Shown here: one piece after another, positions 48,114 to 59,981 of the stretch | How the letters are laid out: every line of letters starts with the position of its first letter | Numbering within the stretch: the first letter of the stretch is position 1 | NCBI GenBank assembly: GCA_021432635.1 | Contig: MU270015.1 | Span: forward strand, 2,331,757-2,395,756 | DNA from: Thozetella sp. PMI_491 | Taxonomy: Eukaryota; Ascomycota; Sordariomycetes; Chaetosphaeriales; Chaetosphaeriaceae | DNA length: 64,000 nucleotides | Reading direction: 5' to 3' | The notes under the pieces: generated by a model | Seen by the model: the letters and a program-made list of their open reading frames with translations, nothing else | Databases searched by the model: none | What the model was told of the DNA's origin: nothing | Program-made: the position numbers and the translations under genes

Positions 48114-48923
48114 CCCTCTATGAGGGAACGTAGCTGTGGACTAATGTGACGGAAGTCGTTGACAGGGTGGGCACTTGAGCCTTAATTACGTGACTATCCT
48201 AAGGAACTGGCTTTCAATCCACTTCAGTGTTGGCCATTCCGCAATTTCTTACGCTTGAGTATGTTGTGTGAAGTTTTCCGGCGAGGAGGTTGTTCGAGGT
48301 CCAAGATGGCAGCAGGTGAAGAAGTTGTTCGGGGTCCAAGATGGCTCGCACGGCGGCAACTCTCTTATTCTCTTGGGCCTGGCCCATCGGAGAATGATTG
48401 ACGCCGATTGAGTCATCTGGTCCGTAACACCTCCAGCTTCTATACCATGGTATAGCCAATGCTATCACGAGCTCGCCGCGGTGTGGCTGAACCTTACTGC
48501 GGCTGTGCATTATTCGGAGCGCACGGTTGTGGTGGTTTTTGTCAACTTTAATAGGCGTTACACGTGAAGCTGATCGTGGCTCGTCAGCCCTAACGAGCTC
48601 TGTAGATACTATACCCAGTATCTCTAAGCACAGTGAAAATCCAGCAATGATCACAATTAATCTATGTTGGCAGATGTAGCGACTCGGGGCCTGCAGAGCC
48701 TGGACCTGTTCCCTAGCTTTATATCCGAAGCTCGTTAGGGCTGACGAGCCACGATCAGCATCTAGTCGTGTGCAGCTTAGAAGGCAAAGAAAGTGCGGAA
48801 TGGCCAGCGATGAACTGGAAAGCTAGATCCTTAGCATAGTCACGTAATCAAGGCTTAAGTGCCCAGCTTGTCAACGACTTCCGTCGCGTGAGTGTTCACA
48901 GTCTACGTTCCCTCATGGAGGGA
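48114..48923. mobile_element. 810-bp element with long TIRs and a nested palindrome
   Basis: Terminal inverted repeats of about 130 bp: left 48,114-48,243 and right 48,795-48,923 share ATGAGGGAACGTAG, GACGGAAGTCGTTGACA, GGGCACTT(G/A)AGCCTT, ATTACGTGACTAT and TGGCCATTCCGCA. Inside, GCTGATCGTGGCTCGTCAGC (from 48,569) and its exact inverse (ending about 48,762) form a second, nearly perfect 30-base inverted repeat. No intact ORF; the minus-strand frame 48,214-48,654 spans these repeats and is not a credible gene. Non-autonomous DNA element, possibly nested. Confidence 0.75.
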
Positions 48924-49017
48924 AGGGAGTAATAACATATAAATAAGGTCTTTTAATTAAAAGAATAAAGAACTTCTTTCCTAATTATCATAATAAGTGC
49001 CCACTTTTCTTAGTGCA

Positions 49018-49345
49018 CCGTGATATTACCAGCTGCTGCCAGACCAGGTCTGCTGGCGACCAGCAGCGGTCAGCCAGCGCCAGCGCGAGCATAGAGGGCC
49101 AGGGAACCCCTGCTCGCCGGTGGCTATATAAGAGCGACAGAGCTCCCTCTCTGCCAGTATATAGATCAAGACGATCACTTCACTCTGTACCCAGATGCAC
49201 TCTATCTTGTTATCGTAGTTGTACGACGCTAACTCTAAGCTATCCCTTAGAGAGTTATAGTGTACCTATACCTTTAATATAAAACGGGAGAGAAGCTAAG
49301 TATATATATTATTACAAGGGAAAGAGGGTCTAAGCTCTTGCCAGT
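49018..49345 (+). mobile_element. LTR-like promoter fragment
   Basis: Contains GGCTATATAAGAGCGACAG (TATA box), a downstream C/T-rich leader, a short palindrome at CTAAGCTATCCCTTAG/AGAG, a polyadenylation-like TTTAATATAAAA, and shortly after CACATTGACGCCGTGG. The sequence GCATTGACGCCC follows the LTR-like repeat at 44,606, so this may be a primer-binding region. Suggests a solo or broken LTR of a retrotransposon. Confidence 0.4.
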
Positions 49346-51043
49346 CACATTGACGCCGTGGAAACCTTGGCCGATCTCCCTCGGGCTGGGGCTGCGCCGG
49401 GAATCCAAGTTCAGCCGCTACAGCTAGAGTGATGCAGCAGATTCCTAGGATCCGCTGCCGTCGTTCGATGCTTAGTCAATGTTTTACAGTAGCTCGAAGC
49501 TTGTTGATATCATTTCGCAGCTAGTCTTGTTCAGCTAGTGGACTTAGGACCAACCACAGCGCTTCCAGGGCCTAGATCGCTCAGACGTGCAAGTCTTTTG
49601 CCGTTTACACCATTTCCATTGTGGAGGCGGCTGCTTTGGCGCTTATCCGAGCCGAGCAAGGGAGCAAGAACGGGGTTCGCAAACGACGCAGAGGAAGCTA
49701 ATAAGGGCAGGTGACGGTTTTGTTTCTGGTGGCGGCACAGTAGATCAGATGTCTCGCGATGTGGCAAGCAAGATCGGCAAACTCTCTTGACTGGGTAACA
49801 CCTGTCATTTCTCAGATTCCAACCATAGTATCGATTCTCGAGTTATAAGTTGGGGCACTCTCCTGATATCTCTGGGATTATCTTGGTGTGGTCATCAAGT
49901 GATTGATGCGGGCGCGTTGGTATCCGGTGCTACGTTGGTGCTTTACACGTGAGAGCTGCTCGAATGCAGCATGGATTGCTGTGAATAGGAAGGAAAGTTT
50001 TAAATGGACAATTGGTACTTCTTTTCGGCAGAACATTTCCCTGGATGCGGCCGTGCTGGTAGTCGACCGGAATGTTTCTGGTCCTTCATATGGCCGGTGT
50101 GGCGTTTTCCTTTTTGCTAAATGTGTCACTCATCCTTTCATCGCGAGACATAGGCAAAATTGGGAAGAGAAGCCAACGATCTTTTAACAAAAAGGATGAT
50201 GTAATGCAATACTTCGTGGGATACCAACATAGCCTCTGTCGGAGCTTCGGGGTGGATGACCTCCTTCCAATGTACGTTATGTCGACAAAGGTACTAACTG
50301 GTACAACTCGCTTATCTTAATATAGAAGCAAGTCTATCTAATAAAGGAGAGTAAACTCTATGAATATTGCTTAGATCTCTAAACACAAAGATATGTCCGT
50401 AAACAAACTGCGCTTAGGATTTCCAGTCACGGGCTAGACACCAGGTCCGTGTACCACTTGGAACACCTCCATAGATCTGAAAAAGCTTGCCGAAGCGGGT
50501 GTGGTACTAAGACACTTTAGCGTCCGCGTGGCGTTGTAAACTGATAGAGTCTTGGGGTATTTAGCTGAGCGGAGTCAAAAGCGGACGCCATCGGGTTAGC
50601 CACACGTCACAGCTGAAAAAAAAGACACTGAACTCAATTCAGAAGGCAACAATACCAGAACTCTCGGAATCTCGCTTAATATCGAATCATTGACGAGGGA
50701 AACGTCTGCTAGACCACATGTTGATCTTGCGCTAGAATTCGCTAGTCATGCCCTGTGACCAAGCAGATATTGAGACCATCAAACTTTCGATGAATTCTTG
50801 GAGCCTATGATTCTCGCGGAACCTAAACTTAATGCTAGATAGGCTAGGAGAAACCGGGGAATTGTAAGGAAGGAATGCCGAGGCTGTAGGAGTCTATGGA
50901 CTATAAGAAAGGCCGAAGTCATCGTTCTCTAGCACGAAGATGAACAAGACAAAGACTCGAAGATCACACCGACAAAACTGGACTGAAAAAACTGCTTACT
51001 TTGCTCTATCATTATCGAATCAAATTCCCACTACATACCTCAC
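49346..51043. other. Intergenic, no gene supported
   Basis: Normal composition with scattered frames of 60-95 codons on both strands. None has family features, plausible splice partners or matching codon bias. May contain decayed gene sequence. The last 100 bases are the protease promoter region. Confidence 0.4.
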
Positions 51044-53442
51044 AATGCCGTCTGCTACCTTGCGCTGCTGCTACCACTGAGCTCATCGGCGGCTCCTGGA
51101 CCCTGAGTTCCAAAACCGATACCAAACCAGCGGAGTCGCTCATGCAACTAAGGCATGGGGGTCCTGAATCCGTTTATCAACCTGATTTTCGCAAGAGGGT
51201 TAGTAGCAAGGACTTCCAAGACAATGGGAAGTGCCGATGTGAGAAATTCACCGAGAGCACCCAACGCTGCCTGGCATAGACAGCCATTGTCAAGATCCTC
51301 ATGAAATACGAGGGACAGGCGGCCAACGATCGACGCTGGGCGTAAGTCGGCATCCCAACCATGGTCTTTGCCCGGTGACTAATCGACATCTAGAATGGGC
51401 TCCGGCTGGCTGGTTTCCCCGGATACATTCATAACAGCCGGGCACTGCGTGTACGACTGGTCCGGCGATGGCCGCGGGTTTGGTCGCGTGAAGCTGATGA
51501 AGGTCTACATCGGGTACCATGGTAGGGAGTCAACCGAGGAGACTCCGAAGACTCCCGACGGCATTCCCCAGGTCCAAGCCCGCCTGGCCACCGATATCAT
51601 CACGACCCAGGAATGGCTGAACAATCCCAAGAATCGTCACCGAGACGTAGCCTTCGTCAAGGTGGACAACCCATTTGAGGGGAATTTACAATGTTTCACG
51701 TTCAATTCCACCCCCAAGTACGATGCAGAGAGCTTAGGAGTGGTCGGATATCCTGGCGACAAGACCTTAGGGACTGATGCACAGGAGGAGCAAGGTGCCG
51801 AGATGTACGGCATGTTCGCCACCGTGCAATACGACCTCAACTCCTCCGATAACCCCTGGCACTTGCTCGAGTACCAAATCTCCACTTTCGCCGGTGAGCT
51901 AACTCGGTACCTAAGCAAATGATGAGACGACGAACGTGGCTTGCTAAAATAAACACAGGGCGATCGGGTTCTCCGGTCATTCGCCAGGGTGCAGATACGG
52001 CGACGGTCTCGATGGGCACTCACGTGTATGGCAGTCCCAGATTCAATTCAGCAAGCCCCATCAACAAGCCGTACGGAGTGGACTACCAGACCTTCATCGA
52101 CACCTTGCATAAGCCCCATCCCGGGATCGCGCCATTTAGCGGCAGCCCTGCGAAGCCTGACAGGGCCAACGGTAACGGGACTGAGTCCAAATTCGACACC
52201 GTTGTCGATGTCCCTCCGGACACTGATGGACCCAAAGACTTCTGGGACGTTCTGAAGGGAATCGGTCGCGCGGTCGCCACCGTCGGCCAAGTTGCCCTGC
52301 CGCTGGCGACGCCGCTTCTCGGACCCCTGCCGGTCCAGCTTCCGCCGTTGGGGGCATTGCTCTTGGAGCCCTCGGCAAAGTGTATTCTGAGGTCGATTTT
52401 GGGAGCAACCCGGACCCCAAGCCGAAGATAAGCGTCTCGGACGAGGACCTAGTGCCCGCTGGTGCCGTCGAGAGAGCTGTTCTAGCCGAAGCCGCCCTCC
52501 AGACGATCATGCGCACGGAGCATGGTCCTACGAGCCAGAAGCTGCTAGCGAAGATGAAGGAGCACTACGACAGCTCGGCCCCAAGCATCAACAATCTGGT
52601 ACCCAGGCTCGTCCCCTGCGTCACGAAAGCAGCTCTGAACAGTCAACGACGATCTCCTAGCCAAGAGAAAGAAGGTTGCGCGGGTGCCGAGCACCAAGAC
52701 TATGCCTGCTGCCGATCACCCAGAGGCGAGTATGCCCGGGCCCGAGTCCGACTTGATCGCTGCCTTGGCCCATACCCAGGCCAAGGTCTACGAGGGCAGC
52801 GAGAGCTTCTTCGACACCATGGGCGACCTTTTCAACAAGGGCCTCCGGATAGGCAAACCGCTGCTGCTGCAAGGAGCTCAGCTCGGTCTACAGAGGCTCG
52901 ACACGTACCTGGCGTCGAAGGCCGACAAAACGGAGAGTATCATGACCAGTCTGGAAGACGCCGACGTCCAGGCCGCCCGTCTTCTGGCCAAGCGCGCCGT
53001 CATGGCCGAATGTGCCCTTCAGGCCGTGCTGAGAGTGCCCACAGCGGAGCTCAAAGCGGCCCAGATTCCGAGCGATCCGGTCAACAGTATCGCTCCAGAG
53101 GGCTTCCTGGACGGCCTCCTGGGCGCTGCACAATCGATTGGGTCGGCCATTATGGGCGCCGCACCCGTCGTGCTAAACTCCGCCCTCCCGATACTGATCA
53201 ACTCCATCGCCCAGGTGAGTCCAAACCCGACAATTCCCATGCCGCCCACGCTCGAGGCTCTCGTAGGAGGGATATCCCCTGATTCTGAGCGGAGAAAATC
53301 CCCCCCCCCCCCCCTCTCAGGATGGCGTATGGGTCCGTGGGACCAAGCTGACATAGCAGCAGTGACACATCAAATTGGCCGTGATTTTTGGGATGTAGGG
53401 TCTTTCGGTCCAATCCCAAAACCCTTCCTAAAGAGAAAATGA
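51044..53442 (+). CDS. V8/trypsin-like serine protease with long C-terminal extension (frame-disrupted)
   Basis: Exons resolved: up to 51238, 51284-51341, 51394-51893, 51959 onward. The protease domain is complete: His in FITAGHCVYDW, Asp in HRDVAFVKVD, Ser in AGRSGSPVIR, as in S1-family glutamyl-endopeptidase-like enzymes. The extension has two Ala-rich repeats (AERAVLAEAALQTIM-like and AVMAECALQAVL). Three frame problems: the well-placed ATG at 51,044 is one base out of frame with the domain; a -1 shift at the G5 run near 52,355; a +1 shift near 52,640 restores the frame. The last exon includes a 14-15 base poly-C run at about 53,300. Either a recent pseudogene, sequence errors at homopolymers, or unrecognised splicing. 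No signal peptide visible. Confidence 0.6.
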
Positions 53443-55321
53443 AGTGACTTAAAAATCATCCAAAGACTTCACATGGCAAACGACTGTCTTGTATAGCCAT
53501 GCTCGATTATTTATCTGAAAATTCGTGTCTGTCTTTACGCTCTGTGTGATCCGCTGCATTTATCTTCTAAACTCTCTCTAGGGTTTTCCGTATCACAATA
53601 CCGACACTCTCTATCCACCTTATATAATATTAAACATATATAGCATTCATTGCATAGGTAGCTTAAATCTCCACGCTCTTTCACCTAACTTCTTTGCGTT
53701 AAGGAAGCTGTAGAGCAAAGTCCCAAAATGTCCATTTTCCGTTCTGTTTATACGCGGAGGAACTTGGTAAGGTACAAAGTAAAGTTCTACAATCTTCTTT
53801 TTCTATAGTTAACCCTTATCATCATTATTGGTTTACGGCGAAAATTTGCTACTAACTGAAATAATGGGTTTATTTGCAATTATTATCGATATTCCATTGC
53901 TTATTTAGCAGGATCTCCATACCTTGATAAAGTTGCAGCGTAAGGTATTTGCGGAAGTGAAGATCGAATCTTCTGTTGATTATGGAGTACTTGAATCGAA
54001 ATACGACTAACAGACTATAGTTCAGTTCGGACTTAAGGTCGTTTGACCGCCGTTCGGCAATTCTGGGGGTTACAGTTCCGTAAAGTCTAATCTCTTTTCC
54101 CATTACTTCCCGCTGTTTCGACTTCCTAAGCCATAGCCGTCAATTCTCTACATTTCCTTAAGATCACATCACCATACCCGTGGTCTTCATTAAAGTCTCA
54201 TGCGCTGCTGTGCAATTTAAAATCTTAATTGGAGGGCCCTGTGACCCCCTGTTTTGGGCGTCTATATCCTGTCATTTTCAACATCCATAAGGCCGTATAC
54301 TAAGCTTAATGAGAGCTGGACTAGTAGTTGGGTCGGTGATCGGTGTTGTATATTTTAGCCCCACCTTTTTGTAGCGGTGGATACTAGAAGCCATACTTAA
54401 AAAGGATTCTCAGCTATACAGGAGGGTTACGAGCAAGGGATAAGAAGCTTGACGCGTCATATTGCGTCGATGCTAAGTTGTTTTGTAGGAGGTAGCGTGA
54501 TAATTCTACGAAACCGGTCAACATGGAACAAATTATCCCCTGTCCGGACAAAGTAGCACACACTGTGCTCATTGTACTCTGCCACAACCCAGCCAGCCAT
54601 TGCGAAATCCGCTTCCAGCTATCTCCGGGTGTTGACCAATGCAGGAACCTGCACGGCTACAGCTACAGGAGAGTATGCTGGAGTAAAGGGAAAGGCAGAT
54701 GAGATAGCTATCTCCGCGGACAATGCAAAGAATCCTTTATTAAGTGTGAGAACTCTTTAGATACATGACTCTAACATGACGGTAGGTCCGACAGGTCTTT
54801 GCCGGACCACAGTCGCTAGCTCGCACGGACAAAATACGTCCATGCAGGGTCAAAATACAAGGTTAGAAGATTACCTCGTGCCCCGCGACTTCGCCGTGAT
54901 AGCATCGGCACGGTTTACCGTGTCGCGTGCCGTCTCACTGCATAGCAATAGGTCCCTTCTACCTTCCACTATACAATCAAGCCAAGTGGTGGCTTACGGC
55001 CAACGCGGGAGGTCTACACGTCCAAGGCCTTTTTCCAATAGCTCGTACCAGAATGCGTGACGGGCTAGATGTCGGTGACAAGCCCTCGCTGCTTTAGCAA
55101 GCTTGGCAGCAGCACGATGGAGGTGGCACTCTGATCCCTGCCATCTGCCTTGAAATGTTGTTCAGGAACTTAGCTAGTCTCCCGCGTCTTCTTTTCCCTT
55201 TCCTCCTATCTGCCCGGTACCATACTGTTCGAGACCCAGTTGTGTTTCATGATCCTCTCGGGATAGCCAAACTTCTCGTATCAGACGTTCCTTTACCGTA
55301 AAGCTCGGATTCCCGCTCCCA
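53443..55321. other. Intergenic, nothing recognised
   Basis: No supported gene. A short hairpin CCACC...GGTGG at about 54,361-54,380 is unremarkable. Confidence 0.45.
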
Positions 55322-57345
55322 ATGCGTCTCCGGCTCTTTTTCATGTGGTGCTATACCGCCATCACGATCTTTGGTCTTAACCCAGGAGTCCCTTCGGAAA
55401 TTTTAACTCTGTACAGTATGTCCCCAAGTCATTCGGTTCTCTTTAGTCAAAGCTGCCGAGGGTCGGACTTTTGCAAACGTCGAAGTCTTCAGGAGCACCA
55501 GCTGCATCCTCTCGCAAGCATGCTAGGAGAACCTCGAGAGCTCAAGGTTGATACTGAAAAACTTTAATAGATGCTTCCCTTGCCGAGCTAAGGGCAGCCA
55601 AATTGGGCGTTTACGCGCCAACTATCGCTTTAGGCTTGAAACATGATGCTGTAAGAAGTCTCATTGCCGTTACTTGTCCTCTTGTGCTCCGAATCCGCAG
55701 TACGCTACGGCATGACGAGTTGGAGATACACCATTGCCATGACCCTTTTTTTTTCCCCGCCAAATACACTCGCTGACTCTAGCAAGGGAGACTAGAAATA
55801 TCCAGCCGCCGCCACTGAAGAAGCTGCTTATCTGGCCGAGCTCAAAGCCGGAGGGATAGAGAGAGCACTTACCCCTGATGAGTTTGTCAAGTGTATTGGC
55901 GAGCCGAGAGCCTTCGCCAACTTCGGGTACGACTCCGTGGGTCACACGACCTGTAAGTCAACTGTTGAGATATCTGTTCCCTCTCCACGGGAGCTCGTAA
56001 CCCTTTTCGATCGTAGTCCTACCCGAGTTGCGCATCGTCAAGAACCACGCTGACCTGTCGTGCAAGCTCCAGACTAGGGCAACTGAGAAGATAAAGGTAT
56101 ATATCTCGTATCACTCCGAGGTCATCATTTCCTGGTTGACAATCGACTTGCTGCTATCTCTTTTCAGTCAAAGCGATTGCAAAAGTTCCTCTTGAATTCC
56201 AAACCAAGCCTCTTTTCCCAACAATCCACTCAGAGACGCAAAGGGAACTCCTTAACGCGCCCCCCCTGGGATGCCGTATTTTCTCAGGTAAGGAAGTACC
56301 ACCTGCATTGGTCATTGTCTTTGACTTTCACAGGCATATATAGCTGCAAGACGCAAGACGAGATACTAATAATAACTACAATGCCGCGGATATGGAGGGA
56401 AGGAATGAGGGGAGGTTGGCTTGAAGACTCGCTAATGGAACGACAGGTGACCGAGATCATCGAAAATATTGGCAAACTTGGCCATTCGGGCGGTGAGTTC
56501 ATCGCGGATAAAACACTTAACGCTGAGATCTACATGAGTGAGGCGTAAGTAACTGCGATGCAGCAATCGCTGGCCTGCCGAGATGCATTTGGATGCTTGC
56601 TGGTAGCGCGATAGGTGTGCGAAGAGTAACCAGGGTGAGACCCCCGAATCCTTCCGAGTTAATAGGTTCCGAGGAGCCGAGATGGAGACGTTAACGGGAG
56701 AAGACCAAGCGGATTGGTTTCGAGGTCTTTTCAAGAAAAATGAAGTGATTTGTCCCGGCGAGTTCATGACAAAAAAAGGTGGTTACGGAACCGTTTTCCA
56801 GAGAGACCTACAACGTCGACGAAGTTGATTGGACCAATGCCTGGAAGGCCGGCGTTTCACCCGATGGACTCGTTGCCACGAAGGTTGAGAAAGTTCACAG
56901 AGCAATCCTAGCACCCTCGACGATCAACCACTTGGCTATCATTGTAAGTCGATTGTTCATGTCGAAGGTCAAGGCTTTGATGACTCTGAGTTCCGCATCG
57001 GACAAATTTGCCAGTTTGGTTGCCGAACGGCGACGCGTTCTCTTCTTTTTTATTTCCCTTATTTCTGAAAAAAGGCATATCCCCCTACCCACACAGCTCA
57101 CTGATAGTCTCGGCTCAGTAGCTTCAGACGGGACCCTCGATAACCAAATGGAGAGCAATCTAAGCATGCTTACAACCACCAACCGATCTCTTCGAGATAT
57201 GAACAACTTAATTTGGCTCCGACTTTATGCTGTAAACCCCGACAATTTGAGCAGGCGAGCTCGAGAGCATAGAAGAATTGGAGAAAGACGCACAAAACTT
57301 CCGTATAGCCTCTAGCAGAAAGAAGTGAGAAACGGTGGCGTATAC
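55322..57345 (+). pseudogene. Decayed host gene of unknown family
   Basis: Protein-like segments with ordinary codon use follow one another in changing frames: SLAELRAAKLGVYAPTIALG (55,580), AAYLAELKAGGIERALTPDE (55,830), across a GTAAGT...TAG intron into FLPELRIVKNHADLSCKLQT, another intron (GTATAT...CAG at 56,096-56,167), KRLQKFLLNSKPSLFSQQST, WLEDSLMERQVTEIIENIGK, WFRGLFKKNEVICPG, then a frameshift in an A-run at about 56,770 before RETYNVDEVDWTNAWKAG, and a C-terminus near SIEELEKDAQNFRIASSRKK ending at about 57,345. At least three frame breaks. I do not recognise the family. Boundaries are approximate. Confidence 0.45.
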
Positions 57346-57385
57346 ATGCTTGGCGAGACAGCCTGTTTAAACCAAAAATAGTTTA

Positions 57386-57620
57386 ACTGTCACAAAGGAA
57401 GCAGGGGTATAGCTCGCAGCTGAGCGCCAGCCTTACCAGCTGGAAGCAGGGGAAGCTTGTGAACTGGCTCGGCAAGGAGCCGATCCGTGAACAGGGGATC
57501 CAGCTAAGCGAGCAGTCTTTGATGGTCACGAGAGCACCCCTGCTTACTAGAGCAGCGGTCAAGCAAGCGTGGGAAACGTGTATATAACGAGTGCGAGCTT
57601 TCCTAGTATAGATGGGGCGC
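57386..57620 (+). mobile_element. Short LTR-like repeat, copy 2 (about 235 bp)
   Basis: Counterpart of 44,606-44,842, less mutated; begins TGTCACAAAGGAAGC and ends GATGGGGCGCA, with GTGTATATAACGAGTGCGAGC near the end. It lies directly after the decayed gene at 55,322-57,345. Confidence 0.6.
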
Positions 57621-57789
57621 AAGCAAGTCTTCAACAATTTACTTCATGAGAGCTACTGGGTATACGTTCTCTTGTGACATTAACATTGGGGAAATGTACT
57701 TTGCTATGATGATTCAGATTTTATAGCAGTCCAGCCGCAATAAGCAGCTCCATAGCTAAAGACCAAGCAAAAGTGAGGTTGGTGCTAAT

Positions 57790-58140
57790 GTTTCTCTCCC
57801 AATTCATCAGAATCGCTAGGAGCATAGGTGGGGGGACCTTATAGTCTATCGATTCTGTTCAAATCGTCGGATAAGGACATCCGCGAATATGCACAGGCTG
57901 TGATAAATAGAATCCATACCCATTTAACATCAACTAACTATAAGTTAATATCTAAAGCCCCAAGAAATAAGAGAGAGCCATACCAAACACCTCTATCGCC
58001 ACCAATCTCTAGCAATTTATCTCCAGCAACCCTCAACGCTACGGCTGCCCACACAGTAGATACTGTACCAGGCGTCTCCAAGTACAGCAAAACCCCAGTA
58101 TTAGCTATGATTGATATACGCTGACAGATGCGGCCACGCA
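57790..58140 (+). other. Fragment sharing sequence with 48,600-48,715
   Basis: The segment 58,046-58,150 (GTAGATACTGTACCAG, AGTACAGCAAAACCCCAG, GACAGATGCGGC, GCAGAGTCT) aligns at roughly two thirds identity with 48,604-48,710. Probably an element-derived scrap; the open frame 57,828-58,124 is of unknown nature. Confidence 0.4.
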
Positions 58141-58395
58141 AGCTCGCAGAGTCTCATCCCAGGGCTACTTCCCCACCCCCCCAACACTCACATGCAAAAC
58201 TCATTATGATCTAACTTACATCACATACAAAACCGATTAGAGTCCACAAATACTGAATAAAGTCCCAGTAATTTTTAGACACATCATAGCAAGCCCATGA
58301 AATATTTATCCAGCCTAGCTGCACAAAAGGGTTAGGAAGGATTTATTGCAGTCCGGGAAGTAATTAAATTGATACATCTCTTTACTGCAGGGTAA

Positions 58396-59290
58396 TTAAT
58401 GCGCTTCTAGCTCACAGCATAGCTCGGCGCCAGTCACTTCTACAACCCCTATAAGTTCTAGGGGCTGTTGGGTATTATCTAACTCCAAGGGAACATCATG
58501 TAATTTATAGGTTCCCGAGTCTTTCAGACCCTTGTCCGTGTGTTTCTGGGCCAGTTGCTTATCTCTTCGTTTGCAGAATCTCCACATTACTCCCACGAAC
58601 AAGGCAAGACCAGCAACAGCCCCGACTATGACTCCCGCAATCGTTCCTGCTGTAAGACTAGCCTTCGCAGCACATGGCTCTATAGTCTTAATTTAGTAGA
58701 GGTAGAAATACGAACAGACTAGAAGGGCTGCAGATACCTGAGTCTATACCTCCATCAGGAGACGAGGTCGCCGATACTATCATGTCGATTTAGTACTAGT
58801 AGAGAAATAAAAGACTTGAAGGCGAAAAGGTCGTACCCGGAGAGACAAACAAGGACTTTACATCGTCAGAAGACCACTGTACTGAAGCCAATCCCCTACG
58901 GCAAGGTTAGCATCGCCGTTGCCAAGTCGAGCGAAACAGCAGGTCAGTACCCATTACTATAACAGTCCTTCACTGACTGGGGGCTCTCGTAGGGTGCGCT
59001 TTTTGGATCGTAAGAGCTCTTCAGCGACATAGATGGAAGGTCGAATACTCCGACGCCCTGGCCCCAAGTATCCGGGCCTGGATCGCCAACCCAGCCACCC
59101 ACCGATATCATTTGAGAGTCACCTAGAGCTATGCAACGGTGGGCGGCTCGCTGCGCCGCCACTGTAAGATTTACTTTGAACCAGTTAAACCCAGGCAGCG
59201 TGAGTAAGTAAAGTTCTCCGAGTCGATTAGCAGTCCCTAATTCCAGCCCACCAAAAAGGAAACTTGATGGAAGATTAACCTTCAAATCCT
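58396..59290 (-). pseudogene. C-terminal remnant of a kelch-repeat membrane protein
   Basis: Minus strand. 59,285-58,950 encodes SFLFGGLELGTANRLGELYL ... FNWFKVNL ... RAAHRCIALGDSQMISVGGW ... GVGVFDLPSM, with kelch-type GG and W/Y spacing. A WSSDDVKSLF segment follows near 58,870. The last exon (about 58,690-58,396) has a membrane helix (GTIAGVIVGAVAGLALFVGV), a basic WRFCKRR stop-transfer and a 60-residue cytosolic tail. This is the C-terminal layout of fungal kelch/single-pass wall-associated proteins. The N-terminal propeller blades and signal peptide are missing, and stops occur between segments, so it is probably broken. Confidence 0.55.
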
Positions 59291-59981
59291 ACTCGCGAAG
59301 GGGTCTGGAAGGCAATTTCACATACATCTCGAAGGTATTGTTTTCTCCTTCTCCTGGCACAAAGCTGGAACTAACATCGATCTGGAACCAACAGCGACAT
59401 GCAGCGAGGGTTTTCCAACGGAATTCAGCGACGCAACCACCACAACTCAATATAATCGACTTTCCTGCAATTAATCATATATTAGATCGATAGGGGCACT
59501 CTCAGCACCGGCCATCATGCCTTAAGGCTGATCCCGTCAACCGATCTACATAAGAACCTATATTATTCAGATTAGCGTAATAATGGCTGGAGTGGGCAAG
59601 GTAAGGTAGCCTTTGTTGGTATTTCTTCGACGCTCGAGAAAAGGGGTGGCCAATAGAGTTGCATGGCAGCTCCCGGCTATTTTTAACCAAGAGGTCTTGC
59701 CACCCATGTCCACTAGGCGAATAGCGACACGTAAATTCTTACGCGAGCCCCGTTTAACCGCCCAGCTGTGATGACAAACATTATCAGCCCCTGGAAATGC
59801 ACATGTTGGTACTGGGCATTTTGGCACGGTACCAACAATTAAGAACCAACAACAGAAAGGGGGGAAGGGGGAGGGGGGGGATTCCGGTCCTGGCTCCCAT
59901 CCCCCACTGGCAACCTTATCATTAACCGTAACCTGGCACTTCCCGAGTGGTTACAGATGCATCGCTCTATAGCGCCGAAAT
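59291..59981. other. Intergenic with purine tract
   Basis: No gene supported. A G/A-rich run (GGGGGGAAGGGGGAGGGGGG) at about 59,860-59,879 lies about 100 bases before the SGNH start codon. Confidence 0.45.

Noticed and set aside
48214..48654. Minus-strand 146-codon frame
   Set aside because: Spans the left terminal repeat and inner palindrome of the 810-bp element; no protein family resemblance.
49013..49282. Plus-strand 89-codon frame
   Set aside because: Coincides with an LTR-like promoter fragment including a TATA box; translation is Ser/Arg/Cys low complexity.
52380..53282. 300-codon plus-strand frame read as one protein
   Set aside because: Only its first 95 or so codons are protease-extension sequence; beyond 52,640 the real frame is +1 and this frame is an Arg-rich shadow.
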